Below, one piece after another: positions 42,620 to 54,131 of a DNA stretch of 64,000 nucleotides. The number at the start of each line of letters is the position of its first letter. The first letter of the stretch is position 1. The DNA comes from Acanthosepion pharaonis (Eukaryota; Mollusca; Cephalopoda; Sepiida; Sepiidae). The position numbers and the translations under genes are program-made. The notes beneath the pieces are model-generated. The model was not told the DNA's origin and did not search any database. It was given only the letters and a program-made list of their open reading frames with translations. The stretch covers positions 649,501 through 713,500 of the forward strand of contig CAHIKZ030000836.1 of assembly GCA_903632075.3 (NCBI GenBank), given 5' to 3'.

Positions 42620-44940
42620 TATTGAGGGGTTCTTGCAGTTCCATGTCGTGCATGGAAGAGTGTCCCTGCAAGCACCCCCTGGCGGGCAACCCCGAGGCCA
42701 CACTATGTTGCAGTCTGCGTCATTTCCCTTCCTGCACATGTTATATTAGACGACTGAGTTCTACTACTGGCCTATGCTTTTCCTTAACAAAATAACGCAT
42801 CATGACTATGAACAACCAAAGATATAAACCTAAACCCTTCAATAAAAAACCCTAACCTCCTGAACCTTTCTTTCTCCAACATTCGTACCAATTTCTGCAC
42901 TGTGGAATCATTCCACTTTGAAAAGTTTCCAAACATCCTAGCTCTCTGGGAAACTAATCTTAACTCTTCAATCCCCTCCTCTGATTTCTCGGCTACATTC
43001 TTCTCCTTAGTAACAGTTCACATGCATGGCCTAGGTGTTTATCTCCGTGAACACCTTCCACTGGTTAGAGAACTCTCACTTCAATATCCAGAAAATTCTT
43101 ACATTCTTACATGTGTCTCTGTCTCTCTCTACTTAACTCAGTCAGTCGTTACCCTTCCTCTCAAAAATGTTGCGTGCTAGATGCTATTTCCGATAATGTA
43201 GACAAGGCAATCTCCCTACACCCGTTTGCGCATATATTAGTGTTCGGTGACTTTAATGCCCACCATACAAGGTGGTTTAAATACTCTCTCACTGACCTCG
43301 CTGGCATTCAATTCCTTAACTTTTCAAACCCTCAATCTCTCACGCAAATGATGAACTTTTCCAGGCATTTCTCCATTAGCCCTGATGGACACACTACCTC
43401 CTCGATCTCTTTTTTATATATATCCCTGACTCTTGTCGTACTACGCAGCTCTGTGATCATGTGGTAGTATCTGTAAATATCTCCTTCCGCCCTCCCACCA
43501 ATCAAGAACCTCTTACCAAGAGAATATCTTTGTGTCATCAACGAGCAGATTGGGACTCATGACGTCACTTGGAATGAAGTTTTAAATCATCCGGTTAAAA
43601 ATGTGCGTCCGAGGTCTCCTCTTGGGAGAAAGCCAGAATCGATGCGTTTATTCCAGCAGGGAAAAAATCAAGTTAAACCGCGTTCATCTTCTTGGTTCTC
43701 ACCTACATGATCGGCCTCTATAGTCCACAGCAATTACTTCTTCCGGCTGTAACAGAGTAACTCGCCTGATTGCAACAGATGTCTCTTTGTCTCTGATCAT
43801 AATAAGTGCAAGCGTGTCCTCAATTAAGTGAAGTTACGTTTTGCTGATAGAATGAAACAACGTAGAGCATCTCGCAATTTCGGTTCTAGAGATTATTGGC
43901 GGCTCTTCAAGAGTGTGGTGAACAACAGCGAGTTCTCAATCCCTTCTCTGTTCAATCATTCCTAAATTCTGACATCTGCAGATGATAAGGTTGAATGCTT
44001 TGCTCGGAAATTCTCTTCCAACTCAACATTCGGCTCATCTAGAGTACATACACCTGATTTTACCCCTAGAACCGAGGCTCTCTTAAGTGATATGCGCATA
44101 ACCCCCGTCACTGACTTTAGACATCATTTCTAAATTAGACTCCCATAAGGCAAGTGGAGGTGACGGACGGGATCCGAGCCCTCGTCCTAAAAAATATGTG
44201 CTCCCGTGCTGACCCAGTTCTCTCCAAACTCTACAACTATTGCCTCGCTGCTTCCCGCTTTACAGTGTTTTGGAAGTCTTCCCCCTGTATTTCATGTTTT
44301 TAAGAACTCTGGAGAATCTTCTGACCCCTCTAACTATAACCCTATTAGTCTCTTATTGCTTTTCGGTAAAATATTCGAGGCTTTAATCAATGCTGAAGTG
44401 GTTAAGCATATCACTCTCATGACCTACTCACTGATAAACAATATGGCTTCCGTTTAGCCCGGTCTATCGCTGACGTGCTTACAGCCATCACTGAATATGT
44501 ATATCAAGCTCTTGATAATAGCGGCGAAGCACGAGCTGTGGCTGAAAATATTTCAAAGGCCTTTGACAGGGTGTGGCATGCTGGTCTTCTCCAGGGCTAC
44601 GGTATTACATGATGATTGTTTGATTTAATCCAATCATTTCTATCAAATGAAATGAGTGATGTTCTGAACGGGCTCGTTTCCAGAACTTTTCACACGGATG
44701 TGGGTATCCCCCAAGTCTCTATCTCGAGTCCTACTGTGTTTCCGAAATAGGCATTTATTCAGATGACACTACAATTAACTTCTGTCTCAATAGCCAATCC
44801 GTCAGAGCTGACAAAGTTAACCAAGACGCTGCTCTTGAAAATGATCTCCAATCAATGGTTAACGTGGTCAGGAAATGGGCTGTAAATTTTAATACCTCCA
44901 AATCTAAACTGTTTTACCTTTCCCTAATCTCCTATTATTA
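42620..44940 (+). pseudogene. jockey-like LINE with endonuclease and RT, longest LINE copy here
   Basis: APE endonuclease: FPNILALWETNLNSSIPSSD, HMHGLGVYLREHLP, ISDNVDKAI, the catalytic VFGDFNAHHTRW (GDFN 43246-43257), LTQMMNF and PDGH. RT linker: RFADRMKQRRASRNFGSRDYW. RT: SSDPSNYNPISLL, GKIFEALINAEVVKHI, NISKAFDRVWHAGLLQ, GIPQ, and YSDD at 44756-44767. At least ten frame changes and stops are present. In motif A the catalytic Asp expected before ISKAFD is Asn, and about 20 codons between GIPQ and YSDD are deleted. Copy ends just after FNTSKSKLFYLS; the C-terminal domain and 3' UTR are missing. Confidence 0.88.
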
Positions 44941-45171
44941 AGAAATTAGGATTTAACAACACGTGTATCAACAATATTCAAACACTATATTAATACGCAG
45001 TAAATTTGTTGTTGACTTTAACACAGGCCTATAAGCACACGTGCATACAATCGTACAAATAGCGAATACTATACTGTATATATATATTATTCCAAGCCGT
45101 TTGATGATGCAATGGAGGAAGTGTCTTAGGCGGGTTAAATGAACGAGTCAAGCGTTGTTTCATCATGACCA
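44941..45171. other. no feature recognised
   Basis: Short spacer. Confidence 0.35.
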
Positions 45172-45595
45172 ACACATTATTTATATTATTTACATTCTGA
45201 CTAATGTCCTCATCATTGTTGTCGTCATCATAACTATTCCACCGTTGTGCTCCCAGTTGTTTGCCGATCTGGTTAAAGTTCAGGGAAATTCGAAATGTAT
45301 CGGTTATTTATTGTATGGAGATAGAGGACTCTTGTCTCGCTGTTCATGGCGTAGGAATTGTTCGGTTTAGAACCGCTTAGCTATTGCGAGTTCTATCGGC
45401 GTAGATTAAATAAAAGGTTCAGTTCAGAATTACATTGAGGTTATCCAATTGAAGAGATGAAGAAAAGCCTAAAATGGATGAAGGATACAACGAAAGAATA
45501 GTTGTGATAATAAAAACAAAGATGAGGACGTTAGTCCAAGTGTAAATGATGCAAATAATGTTAACTTATCATCCCAGAAATTCAAACAGAAAATG
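45172..45595. repeat. foldback repeat family A, diverged copy
   Basis: Left arm TTATATTATTTACATTCTGA and TGTCCTCATCATTGTTGTCG; right arm AACAAAGATGAGGACG(-like), GTTAGTCCAAGTGTAAATGA and the CCCAGAAATTCAAACA end. The middle, about 200 bp, is diverged from other copies. Confidence 0.7.
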
Positions 45596-46880
45596 CATCT
45601 TCACTTAACGATAAGTTTGACGATCGTTCTGGCCAGAGACGTTACCGAAAATCATGCGAGCTTTATACGGCTGGAAAGGACAGAATGGACCGAACGTCTT
45701 GTCACCTCTAAATAAAATAATTTTCTGTTTCCGATGGCTGACATTAAAATGACGGTGATCATACACACTTTCTCGATGTGTGACAGAGTCAATGAATTCG
45801 AATAAACTGAATTCAGTACATGTACTATATTACTTGTATTCATGTTCCCTTGTTCTCATTACGTTTTCGTAACCGGTGACAAGATTTTCGGACCACTCTG
45901 TACATCGTTTTTGTGCTGCAAGGAAAGCCAACAGAACAGTTTGAACAGTTTTATAGAACGGAAAGTTATTTGCCGCACACGCAGGCTGTTCAATCAAGGA
46001 AATCCGAATGTCTCGTTATAAGGAAATAGCTAATAGTACCATTACCATATATGGTCATGTTCTTTTCCTGTTTATCTGGAAGTTTTCTCATGGGATTTCG
46101 CCACTCAGACTTTTACCCTCCAAACTTTTCTGCTATTAAATGAATAAAAAGTATTGGTTTGTATTCAGAGATCATCATATGCAAATATAGTCGAATATTT
46201 CATCGGTGAAAATATGTGCCACATTCTCAAACACCCCAGCGGTAGGCCGGCCAGTGATTTTCATTTCTGGTATCACCGGGGATTTCGGACCTCTAAAAAC
46301 ATTAAAACTTCTCTCCCAGGACACCCAGCCAGGAACGATCACCTCTTGGCCGGCTTCCCGACCTCTGTTGCGTGAATCCGCGAAATTTGGACTATTGATT
46401 TGATTCTATCTGGATTTCAGCCAATGAAAATTTGTTTTACCATTTCTGCGTTCTCCGTTTGCCCTTTTAATGTTTCTCTGAAATGTCGGGCAAAAAAGAA
46501 ATAGTTGTATTAATTGCAGATTTATTCTTGACGAGCAATTTTTCTTTTTTGTTTTTATTAAAGCAATAAAAATGAGGACAAGGATTTGAATAAAGTGAAT
46601 GTTCTTCGGAGTTTATGCAACTCAAAAAAAAAACAGGGAAAATAAGTTTAACCGGTGTTAAGACAGACTAAAATTTACAGTTGTCGTAAATATGAGGGAT
46701 TGTTTTGACTACTTCAAAAATTGATCGCTTTTTACCATTTTTATTCCTCTGATTATCTAACAATGTCATCTAAATTCTTCAGATTCACTTCCTTGATACC
46801 ATCATGTTTATCACACAACCGAAAAAGAGGCTAAATCACCTTTCACCAAGATACTACATATCTCCAGTACACTAAATAAT
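45596..46880. other. no gene recognised
   Basis: A GC-richer segment at 46200-46380 has two overlapping open frames of 65-73 codons and no motif. The end contains (AAT)n at 46876-46890, adjoining the next LINE. Confidence 0.4.
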
Positions 46881-46884
46881 AATA

Positions 46885-47435
46885 ATAATAAAGGAGACTG
46901 AAAGAAACTGCTATGAACCCCACCCAGACCCGGTTACGGAGATAGGACCTGTTACAATTCTCTACACAATACACACTGACAGAACAATCAAAGCCAACCG
47001 CCCAGACATTGTTATTAAAGACCACAAACAAAAAAATGCTTCCTTATTGATATGGCCGTCCCTGCAGACAGCAATGTATCTTTGAAGATATTCAAAAAGC
47101 TGTCAAAATACAAGGACCTTGAAATAGATATCTCGAAAATGTGGCAAATGGGAACATCAACAATCCCTGTTGTAGTTGGAGTCCTAGGATTGGTTGGAAA
47201 AGACTCCAGTAGACTCATTGAAGGGATTCCTGGAAGTCAATGCCTCAAGGAGATACAAAAAATTGTTCTGACAAGTACAGCCCACACTTTACGAAGGGCT
47301 TTATCTATGTGTAATATATATATATATTTTTTTTTGTCAGTGGAAAGTGTCATGACGCCATTTCTAACGTCATATCCCTCGGCGGGACCCGGAAAGTAAT
47401 GTGTAAACGTCAGAAATCAAAGAAAATAATAATAA
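46885..47435 (+). mobile_element. RLE-type (R4/Dong-like) LINE 3' portion, copy 1 of a tandem pair
   Basis: Reads YEPHPDPVTEIGPVTILYT, HTDRTIKANRPDIVIKDHKQ (restriction-like endonuclease with intact RPD), then after a one-base frameshift MAVPADSNVSLKIFKKLSKY, KDLEIDISKMWQMGTSTIPV and a C-terminus ending ALSM at its own stop. The 3' UTR ends ATCAAAGAAAATAATAATAA. It is preceded and followed by (AAT)n. The RT and zinc knuckle are missing. Confidence 0.85.
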
Positions 47436-47444
47436 TAATCTTTC

Positions 47445-48185
47445 TGCACAGGACCAATGCTTGTTAACTAGAAATTATCAAGCACATATACTAAAATATT
47501 GTGTTAGCCCAAAATGCAGATTATGTGATAAATATCCAGAAACAATTGATCATCTTGTATCAGGTTGCACGATATTGGCACCCACTGAGTATAAAACCCG
47601 GCATGACAGAGTGGGCCAATATCTGCACTGGAAAATATGCAACTTCTACGTGAAGGAAACTGAAAGAAAATGGTATGAACACCACCCAGACCCGGCTACG
47701 GAGAGAGGACCTGTTACAATTCTATGGGACTACACAATGGAACAATCAAAGCCAACCGCCCAGGCATTGTTATTAAAGACCACAAACAAAAAGTGCCTCC
47801 TTATTGATAAGGCAGTCCTTAGAGACTGCAATGTATCTTTGAAGATATTCAAAAAGCTGTTAAAATACACAGACCTTGAAATCGAAATCTCAAAAATGTG
47901 GCACATGGGAACATCAGAAATCCCTGTTGTAGTTGGAGCCCTAGGATTGGTTGGAAAAGACTCCAGTAGACTAACTGAAGGGATTCCTGGAAGCCCATGC
48001 CTTAAAGAAATACAAAAATTGTTCTCACAAGTACAGTCCACACGAAGGGCGTTATCTATGTAAAATATTTTTCTTTTGTCAGTGGAAAGTGTCATGATGC
48101 CATTTCTAACCTTAGGTCTCTGGGCAGAACCCGGAAAGTAATGTGTACACGCCAGAAATCAAAGAAAATAAATACAACAACAATA
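47445..48185 (+). pseudogene. RLE-type LINE 3' portion, copy 2, 200-codon open frame
   Basis: Open from 47461 to 48063. It begins in the end of the RT protein, then a zinc knuckle CRLCDKYPETIDHLVSGC (C-x2-C-x8-H-x4-C), then YLHWKICNFYVKETERKWYE, and KYTDLEIEISKMWHMG to ALSM. A deletion of about 11 bp near 47740 relative to copy 1 shifts the frame over the endonuclease, so RPD is read as KPTAQ and the PD-(D/E)xK site is lost although the frame stays open. The 3' end joins (AAT)n at 48182-48211. Confidence 0.87.
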
Positions 48186-48211
48186 ATAATAATAATAATA
48201 ATAATAATAAT
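48182..48211. repeat. (AAT)n microsatellite
   Basis: About nine AAT units at the LINE 3' end. Confidence 0.95.
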
Positions 48212-48509
48212 TAAACTAAACACACACCTATGCATACATCCTCACTTTTTTATATGCATTTCTTATATTTTCTTTTATACCGACTGTAACAGCAAGATTG
48301 TCCAAATCGTGTAACAGCATGGAGTAATTGTCCATCCCACAAAATGTTTAATATCTAAAACAACACTAAACTAATTGAGATACTTTTCCCAGGTTTTCAG
48401 ATAGGATATTTAACCATCGTGACACCATTTAAGAATCACTGAAAATCCCTTTGAATTATTCAGCTAAATAGAGAACAGCTTAAATTGTTTTGTTCTGACC
48501 AACTCTCTT
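48212..48509. other. no gene recognised
   Basis: Unassigned. Confidence 0.35.
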
Positions 48510-48957
48510 TTCAACTGAGCAATGGAGAGAGGAAAAAGATCGTTCAGGACTTCAGTGATGGTAGCAACTTTCATATTCTGTCTTCCATCTTCAAAGTAGA
48601 ATCAAGAAAGCTCAAAAGAACGGTGAATAAATTTAAAAAAGAGGGAACAGTATAGAGTAGATCGTTCTTGATTGGGTGTACCGAGAGAGAGGAATCAGGA
48701 GGTCAGAAAAATAAGGTGGGGGGCTATCATTTGAACTTAGAGTCTAAGAGATCAGTTAAAAAAGATTCAACTCAATTCATAAAACGTTTGGCACGCGAGA
48801 GGGAAGTTTCAGCTATGACAGGCCAAAGAGCAGTGAAAAAGACTTGAAAATTAAATGGTACGTGAAACCTGTGAGGCACCTTGTTACTCCAGGACAGAAA
48901 GTTAGAAGGTTAGAAAAGGCTAAGATCATCTTGAATAAGTTCGAAAATGATCCTGGA

Positions 48958-48960
<3 letters not shown>
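48510..48960 (+). pseudogene. mariner-type transposase N-terminal remnant
   Basis: Reads ERKKIVQDFSDGSNFHILSS, KLKRTVNKFKKEGTV then stop, a middle segment with stops, then IKWYVKPVRHLVTPGQKVRR and LEKAKIILNKFEN. The order fits HTH domain, linker and the start of the catalytic domain of a mariner family with a YVKPVRHLLT..QK..RL.KAK signature. It is truncated by (TA)n at 48961, just before the first catalytic aspartate would be expected. Confidence 0.75.

Positions 48961-49002
<42 letters not shown>
48961..49002. repeat. (TA)n microsatellite
   Basis: About 20 TA units cutting the mariner remnant. Confidence 0.96.
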
Positions 49003-49006
<4 letters not shown>

Positions 49007-49304
49007 AACTTTATTTCGATACTTCATGAGCTTTCGATCCTTAGCTATAATTAATTAATGACGAACATGGCATTTTCGTTTATGATCGATTCCATCACGA
49101 TACTTCTGTTAAGCTTAGACGGTAATTACACATTCTTATTGCTCGAAGTAGAGTCCAATCGTGTTATAAAGACCTCGGAGAATTCCAGTAAGATATCTTT
49201 AATCATTTCTAAGATACAACGTTTCAGAGCTTAAACTAACAATTAAGCAGTTTTGCTGTTACACCTTGTATGTGTACATGTGACGTTAATCGTTATATTT
49301 CGAC

Positions 49305-49440
49305 TTACTTAATTATGTTCTTTTATTGTCCTTTCTACTTAATAACATTTTCACAGTTTTTTTTACTGTTATTATGCTTCTTCCGTCTTAGTAGCTTTAT
49401 CGCCTTACTTGTGGTGAAATGATTTCTTTACAAAAGGCAT
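49305..49440 (+). mobile_element. probable jockey-like LINE 3' UTR fragment
   Basis: TTCTTTTATTGTCCTTTCTA then CTTCTTCCGTCTTAGTAGCT, CGCCTTACTTGTGGTGAAAT resembles the jockey-like 3' UTR end. No coding part. Confidence 0.5.
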
Positions 49441-50101
49441 TCTTATAGCAACCAATGAAGGTACAATTCTGTTTTTTTAATACAATTTTAACGGGATCTC
49501 TCGCTCTCTTTTTTAAATTAGTTTTTATAGTTAAAAGTAAATGGAAATTTTCTGTTATATTATGGCCGTTAAACCTCCGAGGGAGATTTTAGTTTTTTTT
49601 TACGAAATCAGCTTTCTTTTCATTAATGATTGTCACACCATGAGACAAAGACTTTAGACTTAAGATGAGTGTACTGATTCCAAAGCTGGTGTTTAAAACC
49701 AGTCAGGTGCCTTTACTCAACAGCCTGACACAGACTATTTTTTTTCATAAAATATGTAATATCTTTTCCGTTTAAGACATCTGTCTAACTAATGTTTATT
49801 GAACATGAACAAGATATATATTTGTTGATCAGTTCAGTGTCTTTGTATTTGAATGTCCAATATTTTTTCTTCCCGTTGTTAACGGATCTGAAGCTAATCA
49901 TCACTGTGAACATTATTAAATTTTTGAGACGAATGTTGTCTATTCACATTAAACGGATCAAAAGAAATTGTAAAATAAAAAAATGAATTTTTAGCGAATA
50001 CCGTTAAAAATAAATTAAAATAAAATATATAAACAACAAAAATGATAAGGTTTCCAAATTAAAATAAGGAATTTGCGCATTCTGTGTCTCTTACTTCTTT
50101 C

Positions 50102-50108
<7 letters not shown>
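49441..50108. other. no gene recognised
   Basis: AT-rich; a weak B-box-like site near 49693 has no partner A-box. Confidence 0.35.

Positions 50109-50147
<39 letters not shown>
50109..50147. repeat. (CT)n microsatellite
   Basis: About 19 CT units. Confidence 0.97.
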
Positions 50148-50150
<3 letters not shown>

Positions 50151-50774
50151 AGTACTTCTCTTTTTATACTTCTCATAATTAATGAGAAGAAAACCTCAAA
50201 TAAAAAGAGGAAGAAGAAGCTTATTTATTTATGACTTAAAACTACCAAAAATCAGGGTGGCTCCCGCGTAACTTCCGTTATAAAAAAAAAATGAAAACGA
50301 ATGGATCGCCGAAAAATAAAAAAATAATTTTATCCAATCAAAATAATTAACAAAAGGAGTCTTTTGATGTCAGTCGAAACCATTGTTTGTGCCAGAGTTT
50401 CGGAGCCTGGTCAAAAGGATATAAGCTAATTTCTTTGATCTAGAACCAGAATGGACGACGAGTGAGACGAACAGAGAGACGCGACTGCGGAGAAACGAGC
50501 TATGCGTGACGAGTGAAGCAGTTAAGAGGTCATCGCTAATGATATTTCACCCTTGCTTTAGGGCAGAGAAAAACACAGTAGATTGATAATGTCCTATTTT
50601 TAATATTACTACTACCCCTATCATGGCATGACTTCAAAACTACCACCTCCGGATTTCTCCAAGCGTATTACCAATATCCGCTCTATAAACGAATATTTCT
50701 GTGACGCCGAATATCAAAGGACTTAATCATCACTCATAAAAATATATATTATACTGTTTTGTATACAAACATTC
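50148..50774. other. no gene recognised
   Basis: A purine-rich, CpG-containing patch lies at 50440-50530, downstream of GGATATAAG (50418). This could be a fossil LTR promoter but no LTR edges were found. Confidence 0.3.
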
Positions 50775-50960
50775 CCCATAGACCCTGTAGGTGTAGGGTT
50801 TGTCTACCTCCTGAGACAAGACACTCGTCTGGGTAACTCTCTGCCCGAAAGCAGAGAGTTCGACCGGTTAACCCAAGATTTATTGCTCGAAAATACAGCA
50901 ATTGGGGCACAAGGCCCGAAAGGTGAATGGAATGAGGCTGGTCGTCACTAACTATCTTAT
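50775..50960. repeat. possible LTR-like repeat family D, copy 2
   Basis: CCATAGACCCTGTA and TCTGGGTAACTCTCTGCCCG parallel 13165-13230. Includes an inverted pair CTCTCTGC..GCAGAGAG (50837-50858). Identity as an LTR is unproven. Confidence 0.3.
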
Positions 50961-51124
50961 AACTAGCTAATCCGATTCACGAGCCATTAATTCGTTACAA
51001 TTTACACATCTACCATAAAAACACGTCTGTCATTATCCACACACCACAATACCGCATATACACAGGGGGACCTATAAAAAACACTCAGTGGCATGCAAAT
51101 TCGTATATATCAAATTATATGACC

Positions 51125-51645
51125 TCACACATTATGGAATGGACAAAGTCCGACAATTATTTTAAGACAGTATTAACGACATTTACCGGCCTGAATGTCC
51201 GAGAAATGTCCGGTAAATGTCGTTAATACTGTTTATTATAAACAGAAAGAACGTGTAAACATAAAAATGTCTCAAAATAATTGTCGGACTTTGTCCATTT
51301 CATAATGTGTGACGACATTTGTTTACATTTGGATACGCATCGAGCAGATATAAATATACGAGAGAAAATCATGGAGAATTGTAGTTTAAAAACAGTAAAA
51401 TCGACCTTGCTAACCGAAATGCTCCTCTGTGGCTCAATCGGTAAAAGCACGTCAGGCTATATGACAGTTTCGTGTAGGATACAAGATCGATTCCTGTCGG
51501 AGGAGGCATATTTTCTATGAAAATTTCTCGGACATTCAGGCCGGTAAATGTCGTTAATACTGTTTATTATAAACAGAGCATTTGCTTAAATATTTGTATC
51601 TATAAAAAAGAACGTATAAACATAAAAATGTCTTGAAATAAAATT
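51125..51645 (+). repeat. repeat family B, longest copy with tRNA-like block and palindrome
   Basis: ACAGTATTAACGACATTTAC (51160-) and its exact reverse complement around 51207-51232 form a 23-bp-arm palindrome. The outer arms GGACAAAGTCCGACAATTAT and AATAATTGTCGGACTTTGTC extend it. The tRNA-like block 51421-51507 has acceptor arms GCTCCTC/GAGGAGG, A-box TGGCTCAATCGG, anticodon stem GTCA/TGAC with loop GGCTATA, and B-box AGATCGATTCC. The CCGGTAAATGTCGTTAATAC block recurs at 51541. Confidence 0.82.
51421..51507 (+). other. class II tRNA-like block (SINE head or tRNA pseudogene)
   Basis: About 87 nt, with nearly complete acceptor pairing, D-arm, anticodon arm, an extended variable region (TTTCGTGTAGGATA) and T-arm. 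The loop GGCTATA would place CTA at the anticodon, but position 33 is G rather than the near-invariant U. Two sister copies have the same block inside the same flanks. A functional tRNA is therefore unlikely; a SINE head is the better reading. Confidence 0.6.
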
Positions 51646-52300
51646 ATATATAAAAGTTTATCGATGCTAAGCAATAAGTGCGTGTTGGGGGGGAATTAAC
51701 TTGAAATCAAACTAAAATATAAAAAAAAAAACACAAACTAAAAATAATTGATGTTGGTAGGACCCGTCCAACCCTCAAAAGAAATGGGAAAGACCGTTGT
51801 ATTCTGTCTACAGACAAACTCAAGAGGCTCTCTCACTAAGGGAAAGGGAAAGATAAAACAAATATGGACAAGGGGCTAAAGGAAAAATTGATCCAGTCGA
51901 GATGAAGAGAGGTGGAGCCAAAAACAAACTGAGGAGGTTGGGAATCTCGGATAGGATCATAATCAAAGAAGAAGCCGGGTACAGGCCAGGAAAAATACTC
52001 ACAGACATTTTGGGTACACAAAAAAGGTCTATCCTAACCTGGGGAAGAGCTGCACAGAAAGGGGAAAACTTAGGGAAACTTAATAAGGGTAATCAGGACG
52101 TCGAATCAATAAATAAGAAATACTTCAGATATATCCGTGTATTAGTCGATTATAACATATTTAGCGTAGGAGATAAGGAAATTAAACACAGAATAGGCTA
52201 TGTTAAGTTTAGTTTTTTTTTTTTTTTTCAACACCATAAGTTTCGGCAGAACGACCTTTTTTCAACGCTTAGACGTGGAAAACTTTAGTGAAAACCAGAT
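51646..52300 (+). other. unassigned region with a 128-codon open frame
   Basis: The frame 51902-52288 starts MKRGGAKNKLRRLGIS, is lysine/arginine-rich and ends in poly-Phe from a T run at 52209-52229. No domain recognised. The N-terminal 90 codons are more GC-rich than the surroundings, so a decayed transposon protein is possible. Confidence 0.3.
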
Positions 52301-52896
52301 TCGTCGAACCGATTTTCACATCAAAACCTGCGGAATTTGACTCGGAACGTATCCAAGTATCAAATCGTTACAAACGATGGTGAACAAACAATTGTAATTG
52401 TAACTGTAATTTAAAATGTAATTGTACTTTTTATTTAAGAATAAAGTAGATAAACAAAAATGGAATTTATTTATTACTCAAACTAATAAATAAATAGTTT
52501 AGTAAATGAATGAGTCTCCCGAAGATTTCTAACTGGAAATCATCTCTTATAGAATCTCCTTTTATACCTGTCATAAAGATGCCTGTCATAAAGCACTGGC
52601 TTAGCAAGCCAGTCTGGCAGATTATTAACAGATCTCAAGTTCAATTCTTACCGATGTCCCACTATTACGCTATAGTGCTAAACTAAACAACGATTAATAT
52701 TAAACAATTTAAAAAAAATCAATGATATTTAAAAGAATCTGAACATACTGATTCAGTCAGTTATGTGCCATGCGTAATACACGCTTAGGCGATCATGTAT
52801 CTTTCGATACATGACTGACGAGGCAGATTTTCCGCGCAATAGGCTGCCATTTCTTTCTGCGATAGACCAGTTGCCATCCAAGGCTACAGAACCCAG
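52301..52896. other. no gene recognised
   Basis: Contains a perfect small hairpin CATGTATCTTTCGATACATG at 52795-52814. Confidence 0.35.
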
Positions 52897-53060
52897 TCTG
52901 TTCTACTATTTACCCATAGCTGGGGTAGGGAGAAGAGGATTCATACCTTTCTCAAGGGTATTAGCACGTAAGTGAACGTAATGGATTCGACTGGAATTCG
53001 AACTCGGCTCTCCGATTACCTCAATCCGACACGCCATCCATTACTCCACCGTGCCTCCCT
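52897..53060 (-). mobile_element. tRNA-derived SINE family S2, copy 3
   Basis: Reverse complement: CGGTGGAGTAATGGATGGCG, B-box CGAGTTCGAATTCC, then TTACGTTCACTTACGTGCTA, CCTTGAGAAAGGTATGAATC and the CAGCTATGGGTAAATAGTAG end. Best-preserved B-box of the four copies. Confidence 0.83.
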
Positions 53061-53965
53061 TAACATGTCCCAATCAAAGGAATTGAATTGACAGAGAGAA
53101 AGATATTTCAATAGATTGTAAAGTGTGAATGCATTTTCTGGCTTCACGTTGATGTCTGCAACAAGACAGACATAAATATCGTCAATGTCGCTAAGTATCC
53201 ACCTTGATCCCCCATTGATATTCAGAAAGGTTCCCCGCTTCTAAACATTATTGACATTTTTAGGGCGACAATAGTAAAAAAAAAATAGAGAGATTTTTGG
53301 TTTTAGTCATTCATTCATTCATTCATTCCTACGTTTTTTGATCGTCTTTTGAGATTTTGCCAGAAATCTTTTCGACGAGATGAAAACAAGATCTATTTTG
53401 AGAGAACTTCTACGAGAGACATTACCTCGTTGTGTTTTCAAATGGCGCCAATATATTTTCTAATCAACAATTGAATTTCGACTTTCTTTGCCAGGCCGAC
53501 CTTGATGCCAATAAGGCTAAAATATTAACATTTCCAGGCCCATTTAGAGAGGAGCAGAAAAATTCTGTCTTAGTCTTTATTATTTTTCAAATGTTGTTTC
53601 TTTTATTACGCAAAAAAGAAATTCTTTTTATTATAAGAAAAGGCTTCATTTAGAATTAAAATACCGCTATATTTAAAGAGATTTTTATCATAAATTTTTC
53701 TCATTGATTTTTATTATCAAAAATATTTTTTTTTTCTCATCTTTAAATTGCATGGAAAAGCAATTTCACATCTGTTTTTACATAGTTATCTTAGCTGGTT
53801 CTTTTGTGTGAACTTCACCAGATCAAATATTTAACGTTATCATACACAAAAGACAAAATGGACAATATTTTTGTAATAAATAACATAATTAAGAAGAATT
53901 GAATGGTATGTTGTTTGGGACTGAAATAATTTTGGGAAAAAGTTTCAATTAGGACATTTTGACAT
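53061..53965. other. no gene recognised
   Basis: A five-unit (ATTC)n run lies at 53307-53330. The remaining DNA is AT-rich. Confidence 0.4.
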
Positions 53966-53969
53966 CGTT

Positions 53970-54120
53970 ATGACTGAAAACTGAATTTATATTTTTTATT
54001 TTCTCGAGAATAGACAGCAAAAATATTCAAAGGTTTATTTACAAGTTTATTTATTTTTAATCTGGAATTAACCATAACTGTATGAAAATTAAATTGTTGG
54101 GTTTGTTTTGGACTTCTTTT
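53970..54120 (+). repeat. direct duplication flanking a LINE, left copy
   Basis: CTGAAAACTGAATTTATATT, TTTTCTCGAGAATAGACAGC, ATTTACAAGTTTATTTATTT, TTAACCATAACTGTATGAAA and TGTTTTGGACTTC match 54605-54771 in the same order and strand. Confidence 0.8.
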
Positions 54121-54131
54121 CATTATTTTTT

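Noticed and set aside
51421..51507. Functional suppressor-type tRNA with CTA anticodon
   Set aside because: Position 33 is not U, and the block recurs inside the same repeat flanks at 20.3 and 28.1 kb, so a SINE head is more likely.
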